Numbered from the stretch's first letter, positions 22,698 through 34,324 are shown. The stretch is DNA of 64,000 nucleotides from Mesostigma viride (GCA_009746045.1 RPFO01000175.1:1127001-1191000), one strand, 5' to 3'. Numbers and translations: made by a program. The notes: a model not told the origin generated them from the letters alone.

Positions 22698-25338
22698 ATG
22701 TCGAACGTTTCTGATCGTGAGGGCTCTTCGGAGTCAAGCCTGTCCCCATCGTCCGAGATTTGGACTACCGGGCGGCAGTGCGGGGCCGGCAGGGGAGGGA
22801 TGATCACGCTGGCAGCGATGCCGGCAGTGGTCGCTCGTCTTCGGACGAGGACCCGCGGTTCCTGGATCAGTTGGCGGCAAGGCCGCTGCTGTACAATGTA
22901 TGGCGTCCCAACGCACCACCGGCGGAGGGCAGCCCACGGCACCCGAGCTGGTTACGGGGCCGGGGAGGGTGGTGCCGATAGTGGGGGACATCCCGTCAGA
23001 CGGCTACGACGAGGACGAGGACCTCGTGGACCTCGAGCTGCCGGAGGACAAGGCGAAACGCGAGGAGCTGCTCCGCCGAGAGGCAGAGCGCATTCGGCAG
23101 GAGGCCCAGCTTCGCAAGGAGCTGGAGCAGCAGCGCGAGCTGGAGGCTCAGCGCGAGGCTCAGCTGCGGGCGGAGACTGAGATTGACAGAATAGCCCGGG
23201 AGCTCGCGGAGCGGCAGCTGGAGAGGGATCGAGTGGCGAGGGCGGGCTGCGCGCGGGGCCGACAGGCGCGCGAGAGGCGCCCCCATACGTTCTCCGCAAG
23301 AAGAACGAGCTGTACACCTTTGCGCACAGGCGCACAGCGCGCTCCTTCAGGCGCATGGCTGGAGATGTGCTGCAGGAGACCGACTCGTCGGTGGAAATGC
23401 AGCCAGGAGCGCGTGGAGAGGAGCTGGTTTTGATGGACCCGGCCATGGTGGAGGCAGAGCGTCTGGCCAAGATAGAGTACGCCAGGCATTGCCAGCGGAA
23501 GGCCAAGAGGGCAATGGTGCGGTCCATGGCGGAGAACAGTCTGGCCAGGGAGCGCGCAGCACGGGAGGCGCAGCATCGGGAGATGAAGCGACTCCGTGCG
23601 AAGGCGCACGACGCAGCAGAGAAGACCCGGCGTCACCAGGCGAGGCTGGACGCAGCCATGAAGAGGTCAGAGGCGACACTGGCAACGATGGTGGGCCCGG
23701 CGCGGAGGGAGCAGGAGGCTCGGTTGGCAAGGAAGAGCAGGAGGAATGCTCGTGCCTTAGACAGGCGCATGCGCAAGGAGGAGCGGGCTCTGCGCAGGTA
23801 TCAGGAGGCGGCCAGGACCTGGGCTCTGCAGGGAGAATTCGGAGATGCAATCCGGTTTGAGCGTGGTCTGGCGCCACATGAGCCGCTGCCGGAGGACGCG
23901 GTATGGACTTTATGCGTACCCCACAGCCAGCAAGGGCCCAGCGAGGAACGGCCTTGTTAAACGCGCGTGAGCGTGTTCGCTGGCGCAGACACACCCCACC
24001 CCCCACCCCCCACACCCAAACACACCATGCAGACCGACACGGACCTGGAGCTGGACCGCATCGCTGCACTACTCCACCAGGAGCTGGACGCAGCGGAGGC
24101 CAACCCGACCAAGCGGGCGCGGGCAGCAGAGGCAATCGAGCAACTGCTGAGGGCCGCCAAGCGGGTCCGCCAAGGAAAGTGGCAGGAGGGGTGTGGACCA
24201 TCGTCTACGCCCCAGCGGTCGCATCCAGAGGAGGATGGTGACGAGGGGAAGGACGGGGGAGCACCAGGGGGAGGGGCACCAGCAAGCACCGGGGGTATGG
24301 CGGGCGGCAGCAACGCTGGAGCGACAACCCAGCAGCAGCAGCAGCAGCCACAGCATCAGAAAGCAGCAGCAGCAGCAGCAGCAGCCGCGGCAGCAACAGC
24401 AACAGCAACCGCAGCAGCAGCAGCAGCAGCAGCAACCTCAACCACAAGCGACTGTCGCTGTACCACAGCGACCCAGGTTTGATGCATCCCGTAGGGAAGA
24501 TAGGATTACCTTCCCAGGTCTAGCTGAGGGATTTGTGCAGGAGGATGCACTTGAGTTTCTTTTCAAGATAGAACACTCATGGTCCCATGATAATATCCGT
24601 GATTGGTTTCCTGCTCTTAGGGTGTCTAACACGATCCACCAATCTGCACCTAGCATAAAACAAATGGTGCAGATGTATGAGAGGAGGGCCAGCACGCCTG
24701 GGGCAGAGGAGGTGCAAATCTTCACAGAATTCATAGCAGACCTAAAAGGGCTTTGACCAAGGGGGAACACCTGCAGGCTCTCAAGGGGTTCACATGGTTG
24801 GCTTCATACAAAGTCAACAAGTCTGACTACGTACGGGACAACAAACAGTATGTCCTGTACATAGACAGGGACGAGAGTTGAAGAAGCTCAACTCTAAGTA
24901 CCTGATCCATCAGTGGCTCACCAAAGCCGAGTTAGACAAGAACACCAACGCAGTTCTGCTGGCTGGCCTTAAAGACAAGTGGGATGATTTTAGGGGGGCC
25001 ATGTTGTTCATTCAGCAGAGCCTAGAACCCTTCTCCACTGTCAAGGAACCCAAGGTTAACAAAGTCCAAGGGGGGGTAGTCAGGACGGTGCAGGGCCTAG
25101 CAGGAAGAAGCTCATCAAGGAGGTGGTAGCTCAGGTCAAGGCGGTGTTCAAGGGTCCCCAGCAAGGTAAGAAGGCAGGGGGGTCATCCAAGCAGCAGGGG
25201 AAATCAGACAAGGGGGGAAAGGGGAACACAGGCAGTAAGGCAGGGCCCTCTCAGGGGCCTAGTCAAAAAGGTAAGCCTCACGACTCCACCCTGTACTGCA
25301 CCAGGTGCTCATGCAAGGGGCATGAGAGGGATGATTGC
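22698..25338 (+). pseudogene. Copia-3 gag-like region with zinc knuckle
   Basis: Starts at ATG 22698 and moves through at least five frames: an acidic Ser-rich N-terminus, a Glu/Arg/Ala-rich coiled coil (22990-23900; REAERIRQEAQLRKELEQQ is typical), a poly-Gln/Ala tract (24331-24435), a conserved stretch around 24480-24760 and 24880-25030, and the zinc knuckle CTRCSCKGHERDDC (25297-25338). The long charged coiled coil is unusual for a copia gag and could be an added domain. Frame breaks lie near 22755, 22900, 23290, 24450, 24750 and 24880. Function as capsid/nucleocapsid is inferred from the knuckle and position. Confidence 0.65.
24331..24435 (+). repeat. (CAG)n tract coding poly-Gln/poly-Ala
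   Basis: CAG and CAA runs with few interruptions. Depending on frame it reads Gln, Ala or Ser; a frame change inside or near it moves gag between frames. Confidence 0.85.
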
Positions 25339-25669
25339 TGGAAGGGCAAACCCGAACTTGGATCTGATGTGGATGTGTGCCCAGGTTGCTGGGAGCCCCG
25401 CCACCCGTTACCTGCAGGGGGACGCTGCAACAAGCCCAGGAAGGGAGCCTCGACGGGGCGCACCCCAAAACAAGCCAGCACTCAGGACGACTGTAAGTCT
25501 CCTGTACCCTGGTTTCTTAATGGCCGTGTACCCTCTATTTGCTCTGTATTGCCTGACAGTGAGGACGTGGATTGGGACCTGGCTTATGACATGACGTTAG
25601 CACAGGTGGCCCAAGATCCCACTATAGCCTCCTTAGATGCAGCAGCAGATAAGGTTATATCCTATGCCA

Positions 25670-26585
25670 GGTTAGCCCAGCAGCTACACAAGGCAATGGG
25701 GCATGAGGCAGTGGCAGAAAGGCTGGCCAATAAAATTGATGGCCGTGACCTGGAACAGATGTGCAGGCATGTCAGGAAGCACTGTGAAGCGTGCCAACTG
25801 CATGCACCTAAACCCAAGAGATGGCATGTGGCCACCCCACCACTGGCTAGAGGAAAGCTAGTAGGGGATGTGATACACCTGGTGAAGGACACGGTGTATT
25901 ACTTGGTCCTAAAAGATGCCTGGTCTAGGTTTGTGTGATAGAACCCTTGCCAGGCATGGCCAATGAACAACTGCACAGAGCCCTGCTGATTGCACTAGCA
26001 CGGTATCATCCTCAGGAAAAACTAATGCTGGATCAGCAGTTCACGTGGATACAAGATTATCCTGATCTGCCCAAGATAGACATTGCTGGGGCTCAAGATC
26101 ATGAACGCCAGGGGATGATTGAACGTACCATGCGTGCTATCAGGGACCTCATAAAGAAAAATGAGTCCAGGACAGCAGAGTCTGGGAGCTATGCTGATAG
26201 GACAGCGTGGGCAGCTGAGGTGTGCAGAACTCTGAACACCAAACCCTCATGTCTTCTCCTTTTGGTGAAATCACACCAATTGGCCTGCAATCAGGTAGCT
26301 ACTCTCAGGAGGTACTAGACCACTACAACACGCAAAGGCAACACTTGGCCAAGTTGCTGGCAAAAAAGGATAAAAGTAATGCCAGGCCTGTGTTTGAAGT
26401 GGGGGATCAGGTACTCTACTATAGGGAGGGGAAGGGAACAAAGCCCACTCTGGTAGATGGCATGGTCCAGCTGAAATCATCAGGTTGTCAGAAACAGGTG
26501 ACACGGTGACTATTCAGCATCACAGAGAGCGAATGGTTGGCAAGCATAGACTGAAGCTTTATTACCCTCCTTTGGCAGACGTGTC
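25670..26585 (+). pseudogene. Copia-3 integrase with GPY/F-like C-terminal module
   Basis: An HHCC zinc-binding region (LHKAMGH near 25684, CEAC near 25790) is followed by GDVIHLVKD...LKDAWSRFV, a frame break at 25936, MLDQQF near 26010 and GMIERTMRAIRDLI near 26118, giving candidate D, D and E. The tail has FEVGDQVLYY (26395), a second frame break near 26450 and then WHGPAEIIRL...HHRERMVGKHRLKLY up to about 26565. That GPA block resembles the GPY/F module of Gypsy and BEL integrases, which copia elements normally lack. The D-to-E spacing is shorter than the usual 35. Confidence 0.7.
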
Positions 26586-26589
26586 AGGG

Positions 26590-28986
26590 GTAGAATTCTT
26601 GGACATGGATTCAGAGCCTCAGTCTGGTGGGTTGGTCTCACCCAGTGAACTGGCCAGGGACATAGCTGATGCAAGCAACACAACCATAGACGCTCCTGTG
26701 TTCCTCAGTGGTGCAGCCCCACCACAGCCCAATGGTCCAACTGGGCAGGAGGAACGTGCACTGGATGAGCAGCAGGTCGCTCCTCCCTCATCTCAGGAAC
26801 AGCCACAAGTAGCAGCAGATCCTGTTGTCCCCAGGAATAAATTTGCTGAGGCTCTAAAAGCTCTACATAGAGCACACACTGCCAAGGCACAAATGGCAGC
26901 AGGTGCAGCACAAGTCAATGCTGTGGGTGAATCTAACCAGGATCCCAGTATTCTGGCAGTAGACACACAGGCACAGGTGAGCATCATCAGTGCACAAGCT
27001 GTATCTGGCCTAAGTCTGCAACGCTCGCCCTGGGCTAGAGTGTCAGATTTTTCAGGCAAAACAAAAATGGCAGTCAAAGGCCAAGTGCTAATTCCCATTC
27101 TGGGTGTGCCCACTCCCTTCCAGGTAGTAGAGGGCTACAAGGGGAATGCACTGCTGGGGGAACCATTTGTCTCATACCCTGGAGTAGTCATCTCAGCTGG
27201 GAGGTTGAGTGTGACTGGGGTGGGGCAGGTCACCCTGGACCATTTTAAAATTCCTTTAACACAGATCAGTGATGGCCTGGAAGCAGCCATCAATGCTGTC
27301 AACATAAAATACCTCCCAGGTCAGGAACCCTGTGTTGATTCCCTCATTCATTCTCAGAAGCTACACCCCTCTGCGTTTGGGCTTGGTAGATGGGACATAG
27401 CGTCCATGTCTCCCTTGTCCTATGATGATGTGGTCAAAGACTGTCAAACGCAGATTGGTTTTCTGAAATGGATGGAAGCCTTTAACAGGGCTAGAGAGGA
27501 ATGGGTTTGTCCTGATCCACGTAGCAAGTCCCAGGTACCACCTGTAACACCGATTGAGGCACTGCCACAAGGGGCCAGAAAGCTCAGACTGAAGTTTGTC
27601 TGCAAGCATAAACCCCAGGCAGATGGGACACCTCCCATTTTTCATGCCAGACCTTGTGTCACGGAGTTCAGGGGCTCCACTGAGCTAACAGAGGCTGAAC
27701 TGTATACCCCTGGTATTCAGCAGACGTCTCTTAAGGTCCTGTTGGCCACTTTCCTTCACCATCTGAATGCTGGTAAGGACTACGTGTGTAAAGCCACTGA
27801 CATTAAACGAGCCTTCCTTAAAGGCAACCCTGACATAGCCCAAAAGGTGTGGAGGGGTCAAGTCTATGTGGTAAACACTCCCAAAGTCTGGTCTGGGGAC
27901 ATCAAGGAACCTCATCTAAGGCCTAACTTGGGGGTAGAAGGGCTTCAGTCAGCACCTAAAATTTTTAGGCTGTCTGCCCAAGAGGTCTTCCTGAAGCTGG
28001 GGGCCCAGTATGATGATATTGACCCTTGTTTCTTCACCATCCCTCATCCTGCTGGTATGATGATGTTTGTGTGGCATGGGGATGATCAGCTCATTACTGG
28101 TCCCAGGGCAGCTGTGGAGGATTTCATTGCTCAAGTGTCTGCTAGCTTTGAATTAGGCAAGCAGCTGGAGCTGGGGAAAGATCCTGTCAAGTTCTGTGGC
28201 ATCATTCTGAACCTGTTTAAGGAGCAGAAGGAGTGGGTGTGTTCTCTCAAAGCATCCCCTGAGTATGTCATGTCTTGCAAGATGTTCTTCCCTCTGACAT
28301 CACTCCTGATCTCTGTCCCACTATTAGGGGTAAGCTAGGTTGGCTGTGTGCCACTTGTGCTCCTCACCTGGCGTGGTCAGCAGAGTGGATGATGATGTCC
28401 TCATGGAGGTAGGGTCTAGGGCTATTAAACAGGTGTTACATGATGGCCCTCCCCTTATTCTTCATGCTTGGATCTGTTCCAACCCATCCACATCACATGC
28501 ATGATGGACAGTTCCATGGAGTCACGGGTAGTCACTAAGGTACAAGCCAGAGAGGCAGGTCTCTTTATGTTGTCTAACCCCACTGGCAAGCAATCTTTGG
28601 TTTCCTGGTTCAGCAGACTCCACAAGCGCAAGGCAGTCAGCAGCAATGTAGCTGAATGCCGTGCTGTGGTATCTGCTGTGTTACATGCCAGGTACTTGAA
28701 CCATCTGCTGGTGTGGTTGCAGCATCAGGCTGGTAGTTATGCTGGTGTCAAATCCCATCTGCTGACTGACAGTCAATCCCTTCTCTCTTTCCTGGACAAC
28801 CCCTTGGCTGTGCACACCGATTTGGACTGGATTGTCCTCAAGCAGGAGTGTACCTATCTGGAGTCCAAGACTCACATCCGAGACCCTGACAATGCAGCAG
28901 ATGCACTCACAAAAGTGCCACAGGCTGCAGGGCCTCAGTACAGAGTCCTATACACGCTGATGAACCCATATAATGGCAGAGGGTGA
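26590..28986 (+). pseudogene. Copia-3 protease, reverse transcriptase and RNase H
   Basis: One frame runs to 28338. AVDTQAQVSIISAQAV (26956-27003) followed about 60 residues later by ALLGEPFV fits a retropepsin, with D-T-Q in place of D-T-G. The copia-type RT follows: LPQGARKLRLKFVCKHK, DIKRAFLKGNPD and WHGDDQLIT (about 28071), with H-G-D-D for the usual Y/H-V-D-D. After a frame break, 28468-28986 holds RNase H: AECRAVV, LLTDSQSLLSFLDN and a C-terminal DNAADALTK. The stop is at 28984-28986. Catalytic acids look retained apart from DTQ. Confidence 0.78.
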
Positions 28987-29362
28987 AGTGCCTCAGCCTA
29001 GGGCTATTAGCACCAGATAGGAGGGTGGTCATGGGGTGGCAGGGTCTGAAGTGTCCCACCCGTAAGACTCTCTTTGCGTCATTAAAGCTTGAGGTCAGAA
29101 GGGTCCTCCTTTATTGATGGCTTGTTCTTTGTCAATAAAACGTGTGGTCATATTTTTCTGGCAATGGTTTTTCCCAACACAGGCACCCAACCAGTGGGGA
29201 TGTTGTATCCAACACGGAGGAGCTATGGGCGCTTTTATAAATGCATCTCTTTCAGTGTCCTGGTTGTCCCTGTGGGGAACCTTGCTTATCAGTAGTGGTT
29301 GGCATATGAGTGGGTTGTGGGAAGAGTCTTCCCCTCACTCCCCAAAGAAAAGTAATAATGGG
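28987..29362 (+). other. Copia-3 3' untranslated region
   Basis: Non-coding stretch between the RNase H stop and the right LTR. No strong polypurine tract is seen; the last bases are AAGTAATAATGGG. Confidence 0.5.
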
Positions 29363-29884
29363 AGTTATTCTAGGGCTTCAGGCCTAGACTATCAGTACAC
29401 GTGGCGTTGTCCCCGTCTCCCAAGTGGGATACGGACATGGACGGTAGTGTAGTACACTGGACATATCTCTACTAGGATTTAGATCCGCACGTGCCATGAT
29501 GGGCACGTGGGTGCTAGATATTAGCACTGAGATATGCAGTGCACACGCACGTGGGTATTCACGTGGTAGGGTTTATGAGCTGTGATGCAGACCACAAGGT
29601 GGTTGCAGTGCTAGTCCTGTACGGAGGTCCTAGGGGAGGTCCAGGACTGTCCACGTAGTGCTGTTAGGCAGTCGTTGCCTGCGGGCATCGTATCAGTCCT
29701 AGCTGGAGTAGATCTAGCTGGACGGAGCCAGCACCTCATTGGTTAGCACTAGTGCAGGATAGCTAGGTTACCCTAACCTACGTGCCCATGCAATCCAGCT
29801 TGGCAAGCTTGCATGGGTTGATATTATGCCAGCCATTGCATAATCCAACACACGTTCGCATCCATTTGCACGAGTGCATTAACT
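29363..29884 (+). repeat. Copia-3 3' LTR
   Basis: 522 bp, matching 22132-22653; followed by the second GACCG (29885-29889). Confidence 0.95.
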
Positions 29885-29889
29885 GACCG

Positions 29890-30116
29890 CCCCTTAGCCA
29901 ACTAAGCCAAGCAGCCCAACGCCGCGGTGGAGTCCACCAACCTCACCACCCGCTTGCCTCGGTTGGCCAAGCTGCGCGCACTCCTCTCCACGCCCTTCAC
30001 TGCAGCCCGCACCTCCTTCTCGTTGATGTGCATCCCCGGATCCCGCCAACGACTCCTGACCCCAACCCGCCATTGCTGGCTAGTGATTGCTTGTTGCGCC
30101 CGCGCGCTCAGTGGCC
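29890..30116 (-). pseudogene. YR-1 RNase H fragment between Copia-3 and TA-3
   Basis: Minus-strand coding for WRVGVRSRWRDPGMHINEKE...VRLVDSTAALGCLA, aligned to residues coded at about 51530-51700 in YR-3. It keeps the Glu (NEKE) and Asp (DSTAAL) of RNase H. It links the recombinase part (20995-22126) to the RT part (35286-36996). Confidence 0.88.
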
Positions 30117-30825
30117 TACAGTACCAACCCGCGGTAACGCAACTAGTTACGCAACTAATCAAAAAAAATTAAATGACGTATTTATATGAAGGAAGTGTAG
30201 GGCTACCCAACGCCACCTTCCGTTGCGTAAAAGCTTATGTCTACAGAAAGATACGGGGTCAGGAAGAATCGCCATAGCCAGTTCCGCAAAAGGCACTCAC
30301 CGATTTTGCGGTTCCGCAACGAGGGAGAAACGCAACAAACATGGGGTACCCTCGATGTAGGGGCCAATAATGAACTGACGCGTTGCGGTTAAAAAGGATG
30401 CGGCGGAAGTCAGAAGTCTGAAATTGATCGATCCTCAGTTATTACGTCTGGCTTCCTCGTATTTACGAAAGGTGCGTAAGGGCTGCCACCGGTACGTACA
30501 GTACGTAGTACCAGGTCCGCCATGGCATATCGACGTGTTAAAATTTGGCATACACGCCAAAATTAATTTTGCCCGACAGGCTCATGAAATATAATGTGTT
30601 CGCTTGGACTGTTTATATGTACTGAAAGCATAGCATCATTGACGATGGCTTGTGCGAAATCCTCACATTAATATGTAAAGTACTAATCGTGGATCGGACG
30701 TGCATAACGTGCATGTACCAAAAAATTTGTGGGCGCGGTGTACGTATTTTTCACACTTGATCATCGTGAACCGGCGTGTACCCTCGTCCGGCGCACGCAT
30801 TACATACTACATACACGTGTACGTA

Positions 30826-30912
30826 CGACAGGACAACAGCTATCTATCAATGATGATAGATAGCTGTTTGTCCTGTCGGTCATTGATAGATAGCTGTTGT
30901 CCTGTCGGAGAT
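30826..30912. repeat. Three-armed palindromic repeat
   Basis: CGACAGGACAACAGCTATCT-type sequence occurs three times in alternating orientation within 87 bp, each containing GATAGATAGCTGT. It can fold into competing hairpins. Confidence 0.85.
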
Positions 30913-31019
30913 AGTACAACAATTACAATACATTATCACTTGATCTTAGCTTGCAATTTATAAACATTAAATCATCATTTTTAAAAGGAACAAATATAAT
31001 TGATCATCCACAAGTCCGC

Positions 31020-31085
31020 CTGTAAGTGGGTGCACACGGGTGTACACTACGGGTGTACACAGGTGTACACGCCGGGTGTATTATG
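31020..31085. repeat. GGGTGTACAC repeats
   Basis: Four or more GTGTACAC-like palindromes in 65 bp. Confidence 0.7.
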
Positions 31086-31099
31086 TAGTAGAAACAGCC

Positions 31100-31335
31100 C
31101 GGTACATGCTCTACTACCAGTCTGCCACACGCTAAGTGTCGTTGGTATGTAGCTAGTGGCGTGACCCACAACGTCGTTGTGGGTCACGCTCCACTTCGGT
31201 CTACTGCCACACGCCGTGTCGGCGCTTGGTATCTACATCTATGTGGTGGCGTGACCCACAACGTCGTTGTGGGTCACGCTCCACTTCGGTCTATGTACTG
31301 CCATGCCACACGCTAAGTGTCGGCGCTTGGTATGT
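31100..31335. repeat. Tandem units each with a perfect 31-bp palindrome
   Basis: Two full units of about 88 bp and a partial third. Each full unit carries GCGTGACCCACAACG-T-CGTTGTGGGTCACGC (about 31162-31192 and 31250-31280), followed by TCCACTTCGGTCTA and CCACACGC...GTGTCGG. Confidence 0.88.
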
Positions 31336-31444
31336 AAGCTTACTGTATTTAGTCATTTTAGTGGCGTGATCCACAACGAAGCCGATACATGTGTACCCTC
31401 ATCTGACACTTATGTACTAATACCGTCTCTGACACATATGTAAG

Positions 31445-31870
31445 TACTAATAATGCCGTCTCCCAAGGTACGCAATCTACCGACTTGCGTGCTCAAGGGG
31501 CCGGTTTTCCCCCGGGTGCGCACTTCTCAGAATCGCACGACCACACCGCGCGCAACCTGGAGTGTGCGTTTGAAAGAAAACAATGCCATTTCCAAAGGTG
31601 TAGGTACGCAATCTATCGACTTTACTAGGGAGTGCGTAACTAGGGAGTGCGCAAGGGGCCGGTTTCCCCCCGGGTGCGCACTTCTCAGAATCGCACAACC
31701 ACACCGCGCGCAACCTGGAGTGTGCGTTTGAAAGAAAACAATGCCATTTCCAAAGGTGTAGGTACGCAATCTATCGACTTTACTAGGGAGTGCGTAACTA
31801 GGGAGTGCGCAAGGGGCCGGTTTCCCCCCGGGTGCGCACTTCTCAGAATCGCACGACCACACCGTGCAAC
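31445..31870. repeat. 158-bp tandem repeat, about 2.5 copies
   Basis: GTAGGTACGCAATCTATCGAC recurs at 31599 and 31757 (period 158), with a diverged first copy from about 31460. Each unit includes CCCCCCGGGTGCGCACTTC. Confidence 0.9.
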
Positions 31871-32734
31871 CTGAAGTGCGTGAATTGGCACCGTGCGCGT
31901 TTCGGAAATGCACGACTTAGCCATGGCGGCTTTGCACCCGTGCTTGCAATTTACTGTACGTTTGCGGACGAATTTCCCGGCCAAACTCAGGAAATAGAGC
32001 TTATACGTCCCAAATATGATTCGGATCAATTTTTAGCTCGCGGGGATGCGATTTACCACGTGCCGTCAGTGTTCTTGCTGGGAAAAACTGCGATCAGGCA
32101 GGTTCGACGGAATTGATTACTACAAGTGCTTTACGGCGCAACCCGGCGGGTGTCTAGGTTTATTTAATTACTTGTTATCATGCATCGTCGTTGAATATAG
32201 GCAGCGGCAGTAAAGATTTGACGATTTTGACCACTCTGTCACATCACAGCTTGTGTGCCGCAAAGTGCCGCTTTTGCGGGCACTGCCTGGGCCAAGGTAA
32301 CGTTAGCCATGCAAGGTATGGCTGGTTTATCGTTCCCCCATGGTTTCCTGACGTTTGTAAATGAATTTAATCTTGTGAGGCGTTGTCACTTTTCAGCCTT
32401 GATGATCTTTCTCGACCGTTGCCTGGCCCTCTCTAAAGCCCTCTTTTTTTACCATGCAAATGCCACACCATGGTGTGGTAGTGCATGTTTCTAACGCTAA
32501 ATGCGTTGAATAACATTCATAGATGTTATTTATTCTTTTGCTACGTTCATATTGCGTGATTGTTTGGCCATGGGCTGCTTCAAGGGTGCTTTCAAGCTTA
32601 TACGGGTGATAGAAAATCTTGGTGACAAACCATGGGCATAATGTGCCAGTCAGTATGCTGGCCATGTCATGTCAAAATAAACAGTTTAGCCAGGAGGAGG
32701 AGGATTATAAGATGCTGAGCTGGGCTTACAACTG
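31871..32734. other. Non-coding interior of TA-3
   Basis: No gene recognised. A CCATGGCGG at about 31920 resembles the CCATGGC context seen about 120 bp inside the ends of related elements (39255, 41895, 35025), so it may mark a lost start codon. Confidence 0.35.
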
Positions 32735-32935
32735 TTTAGGGTTTAGGGTTGTGATGGTTGGATGGTTGGGGGCTGCAGCTAGCGTGCGTGGATAAATAGT
32801 GGTTGGATGGTGAGGATTTGCTGCCATGTGTGCATGGATGGTGGTGGGATGGTGGGGGGTTGCAGCCATGCATGCGTGGATGGTGGTGGGATGGTGGGGG
32901 GTGCAGCCATGCGTGCATGGATGGTGGTTGCAACT
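32735..32935. repeat. Minisatellite, TTTAGGG-flanked
   Basis: Two TTTAGGG units (32735-32748) are followed by about four units of GGATGGTGGTGGGATGGTGG plus GCAGCCATGC sequence. These are the reverse complement of the units at 33530-34080. Confidence 0.85.
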
Positions 32936-33028
32936 GCCCATTGTTCATGATCCAGGAAATTTACGGCTAGACTATGCGAAGTTGAATTGAATTATTTAAA
33001 TTGAATAGAATTGAATTGAACTGAACTG

Positions 33029-33425
33029 ACTTGAATTGAATTGAATTGAATTGAATTGAATTGAATTGAATTGAATTGAATTGAATTGAATTGAATTGAA
33101 TTGAATTGAATTGAATTGAATTGAATTGAATTGAATTGAATTGAATTGAATTGAATTGAATTGAATTGAATTGAATTGAATTGAATTGAATTGAATTGAA
33201 TTGAATTGAATTGAATTGAATTGAATTGAATTGAATTGAATTGAATTGAATTGAATTGAATTGAATTGAATTGAATTGAATTGATTGAATTGAATTGTCA
33301 ATTGAATTGTCAATTGAGTTGTCAATTGAATTGTCAATTGAGTTGTCAATTGAATTGTCAATTGAATTGTCAATTGAATTGTCAATTGAATTGTCAATTG
33401 AATTGTCAATTGTCAATTGTCAATT
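33029..33425. repeat. (TTGAA)n tract and 12-bp TTGTCAATTGAA repeats
   Basis: An almost perfect pentanucleotide run (33029-33285) passes into about eleven 10-15 bp units of TTGTCAATTGAA (33286-33425). Open frames here (Ser-Ile-Gln-Phe-Asn repeats) are not genes. Confidence 0.95.
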
Positions 33426-33529
33426 GAACTAAATTTCGTCTCATTTAATCAGTAAGCTTACTTTAATCCATTAATTATAATCCATGACTTAGAAGTATCA
33501 AGAAGTCCCTACATCCCCACCATCAAGGA

Positions 33530-34085
33530 CTCCCTACACCCCCATCATCCAACTACCATCCACGCACGCATGGCTGCAACCCCCCACTATCAAACCATCA
33601 TCCACGCACACATGGCTGCAGCCCACCACCATCAAACAACCATTAATGCATGCATGGCAGCATCCCCCCACCATCCAACCACCATCCACGCATGCATGGC
33701 TGCACCCCCCACCATCCAACCACCATCCACGCACACATGGCTGCAACCCCCCATCTTCCAACCACCATCCACGCACACATGGCTGCAACCCCCCACCATC
33801 AAACCACCATCGGCACGCATGCATGGCAGCAAAACCTCACCATCCAACCACCATCCACGCATGCATGGCTGAACCCCCCACAATCCAACCACCATCCACG
33901 CACAACACATGGCTGCAACCCCCCACCATCCAACCATCATCCACGCACACATGGCTGCAGCCCACCACCATCAAACAACCATTAGTGCATGCATGGCAGC
34001 AATCCCTCGCCATCCAACCACCATCCACACACGCATTGCTGCAGCCCCCCACCATTCAAGCACCATCCACGCACATACGCCATCA
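33530..34085. repeat. Minisatellite of CCACCATCCACGCA...ATGGCTGCA units
   Basis: About 11 units of roughly 48 bp, inverted relative to 32757-32935. With the AT-rich (TTGAA)n run in the middle the block forms a 1.3-kb imperfect inverted arrangement. Confidence 0.88.
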
Positions 34086-34324
34086 CCTCCTACAGTAATG
34101 TCCAACCACCATCCACAAAGCACGGGGCTTATGGATTACAAGGCATTCAGCACGCCTGAATGCATGTAAGGCATGGACCACAAAATTTGCAGATGGCATG
34201 CTGAGAAAAGTAAAATCTGATTAAAATGTAGCAATGCCGTTAATAACAGCAATAACGCCTAGAAACTGACCAGTCTTTTGCACGCTTCTTGGAACAAGGA
34301 CGCCGCCACCAGGCAGGTCAGGTC

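Larger units (their letters stand above)
22132..29884 (+). mobile_element. Copia-3, LTR retrotransposon with integrase before protease
   Basis: Two 522-bp LTRs that I read as identical flank a 6.7-kb body, with a 5-bp GACCG duplication, so this is one complete and recent insertion. Order: coiled-coil gag-like region, poly-Gln, zinc knuckle, integrase with a GPY/F-like tail, retropepsin-like domain, copia-type RT, RNase H. In known Ty1/copia elements protease precedes integrase. LTRs start AGTTA and end TAACT rather than TG...CA. Many frameshifts break the body despite the fresh LTRs. Confidence 0.9.

Noticed and set aside
31100-31335. CRISPR-like array
   Set aside because: Only two full repeats, repeats are palindromes with repeated not unique spacers, and the genome is eukaryotic.
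32735-32748. Two TTTAGGG units as a telomere or internal telomeric array
   Set aside because: Only two units, inside TA-3; too short to call.
32967-33416. Ser-Ile-Gln-Phe-Asn repeat frame
   Set aside because: Translation of the (TTGAA)n tract.
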